Source: CAYYNQ01 sp964473105
GTDB lineage: Bacteria > Sumerlaeota > Sumerlaeia > MVZB01
Length of the DNA: 35,224 bases
Direction of reading: 5' to 3'
Assembly: GCA_964473105.1 (NCBI GenBank)
Contig: CAYYNQ010000024.1
Coordinates: 1-35,224, forward strand
In this document: positions 33,153-35,224 of the stretch, one piece after another
Position numbering within the stretch: the stretch's first letter is position 1
How the letters are laid out: the number at the start of each line of letters is the position of its first letter
The notes under the pieces: generated by a model
What the model saw: the letters and a program-made list of their open reading frames with translations, nothing else
What the model was told of the DNA's origin: nothing
Databases searched by the model: none
Translations under genes and position numbers: made by a program

Positions 33153-33653
33153 CTAGCTGCGGTCGAGGATGGTGTTCCATTCGTTCACGCGGGCTTGGTT
33201 GGCAGCCATCAGGGTATCGCTGTCACCCTGAATGCTGAGGCTGATGATCTGGTCATCCGCTTGAATCGCGTTTACGACGGCCTGGTCATCAGGTCCGAGA
33301 ACCTCACCAAACACGGTATGTTTGCCGTCTAGGTGAGCGGTTGGTTCGTGGGTGATGAAAAACTGGCTGCCGTTGGTATTCGGGCCTGCATTGGCCATGG
33401 ACAGGATCCCGGGCTTGTCATGTTTTAGATCGGGTCGGCATTCATCCTCAAACCGATATCCTGGGTCCCCCCGACCGTCCCCCTGTGGGCATCCGCCTTG
33501 GATCATGAAGTTCGAGATCACCCTGTGGAACTTCAGGCCGTCATAATACCCATGCAATGCAAGGTTTACGAAATTGGCCGTTGTGACGGGTGTCTTGTCA
33601 TGATGGAGTTTCAGGTTGATCTCACCCTTGTTGGTTTTTATACATGCAAACAT
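33153..33653 (-). CDS. Peptidyl-prolyl cis-trans isomerase, cyclophilin type
   Basis: A 166-aa cytoplasmic cyclophilin (no signal peptide). It starts MFACIKTNKGEINLKLHHDK and has the core motifs FHRVISNFMIQGGCPQGDG (catalytic Arg in FHRV), LSMANAGPNTNGSQFFITHEP, and LDGKHTVFGEV. The usual Trp of the cyclosporin pocket is replaced by His (LDGKHTVFG), as in many bacterial PpiA/PpiB. AGGAG lies 8 nt before the ATG. It is the downstream gene after adk on the minus strand (91-bp gap) and converges on PBP1A. Confidence 0.94.
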   Translation of the reverse strand: MFACIKTNKGEINLKLHHDKTPVTTANFVNLALHGYYDGLKFHRVISNFMIQGGCPQGDGRGDPGYRFEDECRPDLKHDKPGILSMANAGPNTNGSQFFITHEPTAHLDGKHTVFGEVLGPDDQAVVNAIQADDQIISLSIQGDSDTLMAANQARVNEWNTILDRS

Positions 33654-33744
33654 TGATCAAGCTCCTGTTAAGATCTGACCGGTTTTTTAAGTCTGGGATA
33701 GCAATCGTAGTCACAATCGCTGCCGTAATCGAGTATAAAAGCGA

Positions 33745-34377
33745 TCAGTTCTCCTTATCCTCGAATAAGGTGGTGTTTATGACGGGTTCGATAGCCTCTG
33801 TAATCAGGGAAAGAACAGAGGCGGGGCTGAGGCCGCCATCGATCTCGATCAACTTGTCGTGTGGGTAATGGTCGAGAATCGGCTTCGTATCACGATGATA
33901 GATTCCCAATCGGCGCAAGATGATTTCCTTGCTGATGTCATCGCTGCGGCCCTCCTCAATGGCGCGATTCCTGAGTCTTTGAAGAATAATCTCCGGATCA
34001 TGGATATTCAGGTGAATAATCCGGATGACATCCAGGTCATCATCCAAAAGTTTCGCCTGCTTTGGATTGCGCGGGATTCCATCAAGCAGGATTATTTCCC
34101 GGTCGGGGTTGAAATCCCGCCGGCTGATCCTGTTTTGTATTTCCTCGCGAATGATGGAAATAGTGACATCATCGGGCACCAGATTCCCCTGTCCTGCATA
34201 TGAGCAAAAAATTTTCCCGTTTTGCGACTCGGGATCAAGATTCCGGAATACATCTCCGGAAGAGAGGTGACGGAGGCCCGGAATTTGGTTCAAGGCCTTG
34301 CCTTGAGTCCCCTTCCCGCTTCCCGGAGCTCCAAATAGGAGGATGGATCTGATCTGTTTTCGCTCAAACTCACACAT
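33745..34377 (-). CDS. adk: Adenylate kinase
   Basis: Catalyses AMP + ATP to 2 ADP. The 210-aa frame from ATG 34377 (AGGA about 10 nt upstream) begins MCEFERKQIRSILLFGAPGS, then GKGTQ completes the P-loop (16-25). Further marks are LRHLSSGDVFRN (AMP site), LLDGIPRNPKQA (usually DGFPRT), and RSDDISKEIILRRLGIYHRDTKPI. Only a short loop stands where the long LID domain would be, so this is a short-LID type. The frame stays open 34 codons upstream but that part overlaps the preceding gene. It is 22 bp downstream of the small membrane protein, likely one operon with it and cyclophilin. It is not in the usual secY-adk ribosomal cluster. Confidence 0.9.
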   Translation of the reverse strand: MCEFERKQIRSILLFGAPGSGKGTQGKALNQIPGLRHLSSGDVFRNLDPESQNGKIFCSYAGQGNLVPDDVTISIIREEIQNRISRRDFNPDREIILLDGIPRNPKQAKLLDDDLDVIRIIHLNIHDPEIILQRLRNRAIEEGRSDDISKEIILRRLGIYHRDTKPILDHYPHDKLIEIDGGLSPASVLSLITEAIEPVINTTLFEDKEN

Positions 34378-34399
34378 GGAAGACTGTCCTTCGTATTCC

Positions 34400-34759
34400 T
34401 CACTTCGGTCCGGAGGTGGCACGCGTGGCTTTTCCCTCTGCATCAAATTCAACATTGATGTAATATGGACGGGTTTCAATCAGGGTTGATGTCCGGGTGG
34501 GCCAGAGAAATAGGATCAACCTTGATTCTTCGTCACGTGGATCCTTGAAATTCCTGATCACGCCAAGGACTTCCTCCTTGGTCATGCCGACCTTGACCAG
34601 TTCTGTCTGTGCCATGAAACTCGATGGCGTCATGGGGTAAGAATTTCTCTCATACCATCTGGGAATCTCAACCCATAGGAGGGCGATCACGATGATTGAG
34701 GCGCAAAGTACGATCACGATCGTCGAGGTTTCCAGTTTTTTATCGAGAAGGCGGTTCAA
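34400..34759 (-). CDS. Small membrane-anchored protein, possibly BamE/SmpA-like fold
   Basis: A 119-aa protein starting at TTG with AGGA 8 nt upstream. A membrane segment at about 14-30 (TIVIVLCASIIVIALLW) is followed by an outside domain with LVKVGMTKEEVLGVIRNF and a closing strand YYINVEFDAEGKATRA; this G-M-T-xx-E-V start and final antiparallel strands resemble BamE/SmpA-type small domains. No lipobox Cys is present, so it is not a lipoprotein like BamE itself. It leads adk by 22 bp. Family assignment is a guess from motif pattern only. Confidence 0.6.
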   Translation of the reverse strand: MNRLLDKKLETSTIVIVLCASIIVIALLWVEIPRWYERNSYPMTPSSFMAQTELVKVGMTKEEVLGVIRNFKDPRDEESRLILFLWPTRTSTLIETRPYYINVEFDAEGKATRATSGPK

Positions 34760-35160
34760 CGTGTTTTCCTGTCTTTCGAATATCAGCGGTGCATGTCCGC
34801 GCTCGGGCTGGCGACAAAATCAACAGGGTAAAGAGTCTTTTGCCCGAATCATTCCCTTGGCCCGAACTTGAGGGGTGGATTTTGAATGATCGATTCTACA
34901 TACCATCGGTCAGCCACCACAAGCCCCATTGTTGCCGGGAACTACTTTTCAGGATGAAAACCTGTAATAATTTAGGACAATAATTCCGACTGCGGTCAAT
35001 TAGTCCTATATGTCACCTATTATCAATTGCTTGAAAATTTATTCATTTTATTCCCGGTTGACTGAACAATTTAGTCACGATCTCATCCCACTGGAAACCG
35101 ATTTGACGGGTATGTGTAGCCGGAGCACTGTATTTTCAGGGGTTTGATACCGGGAGTTGC
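34760..35160. other. 401-bp spacer before tRNA-Thr, no gene seen
   Basis: No frame with protein-like composition. The part from about 34970 to 35070 is AT-rich. No terminator with a T-run was found downstream of the tRNA, and I saw no attachment-site-like duplicate of the tRNA 3' end. Confidence 0.5.
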
Positions 35161-35224
35161 TGGAGCTGATGGGGAGAGTCGAACTCCCGACCTACGCATT
35201 ACGAGTGCGTTGCTCTACCAGCTG
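35161..35224 (-). tRNA. tRNA-Thr (anticodon CGU), 5' end cut by window edge
   Basis: Read on the minus strand, the visible part starts in the D arm (CAGCTGGTAGAGC) and has an anticodon stem ACGCA/TGCGT around a loop CTCGTAA, giving anticodon CGT (CGU), which reads ACG (Thr). It continues with variable loop AGGTC, the T arm GGGAG-TTCGACT-CTCCC, the acceptor strand CATCAGC, discriminator T and encoded CCA. About a dozen 5' bases lie beyond the window. The encoded CCA and the TTCGA T-loop mark it as a functional bacterial tRNA. Confidence 0.93.

Noticed and set aside
1..35224. CRISPR array, insertion sequence, prophage or attachment site
   Set aside because: No regularly spaced direct repeats, transposase, integrase or terminal inverted repeats were seen; the tRNA-Thr 3' end has no duplicate that I could find.

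Overview
The window comes from a diderm, LPS-making bacterium of moderate G+C that I cannot place to phylum. LpxD, a class A penicillin-binding protein (PBP), O-antigen-type polysaccharide genes, a eukaryote-type Ser/Thr kinase remnant and a DUF151 protein together would suit the PVC/FCB-like or candidate-phylum bacteria often known only from metagenomes. That placement is inference. Most genes are housekeeping genes in short operons facing both ways, separated by fairly long spacers. I saw no transposase, integrase, phage module or CRISPR array.

Layout. 1-7.6 kb: the 3' part of pgi; a MOSC-domain protein (minus); rplU-rpmA with a promoter, a leader hairpin and a terminator; an exported triple-SH3 protein; then ychF and ppk1 (both minus). 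7.8-11 kb: an NADPH-dependent FMN reductase; a 979-bp spacer without genes but with an AT-rich core and DnaA-box-like nonamers; a GT2 glycosyltransferase; a VOC-family protein. 11-15 kb: two unrecognised minus-strand ORFs diverging from rpmF-plsX-ndk, a small Cys-containing ORF and a nitrilase-family hydrolase. The 59-codon rpmF is easily overlooked. 15.2-20.4 kb: surface-polysaccharide genes (YfhO-like membrane protein, WecG/TagA/CpsF glycosyltransferase overlapping it by 4 bp, O-antigen ligase/polymerase). 20.6-25.7 kb: pyrB, facing a 703-codon GT4 glycosyltransferase fused to an ADP-ribosylglycohydrolase, and a 509-codon membrane-anchored protein of unknown function. 26-27.6 kb: a broken composite of a DnaK N-terminus and a Ser/Thr kinase C-lobe in different frames, then a DUF151 nuclease-like gene. 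28.1-35.2 kb: an M16-family protein lacking the zinc-binding motif plus lpxD (minus), PBP1A (plus), a small membrane-anchored protein, adk and cyclophilin (minus), and the 3' part of a tRNA-Thr(CGU) at the edge.

How the genes fit together. The envelope theme is strong: lipid A (lpxD), peptidoglycan (PBP1A), phospholipid (plsX), polysaccharide export and ligation (YfhO-like, WecG-like, ligase, GT2, GT4) and an exported SH3 protein. Translation (bL21, bL27, bL32, YchF) and nucleotide metabolism (ndk, adk, pyrB) fill most of the rest. The items most worth following are the GT4-ADP-ribosylglycohydrolase fusion, the DnaK/kinase composite, the metal-site-less M16 protein next to lpxD, and the rplU leader whose stem sequence recurs in the operon terminator.
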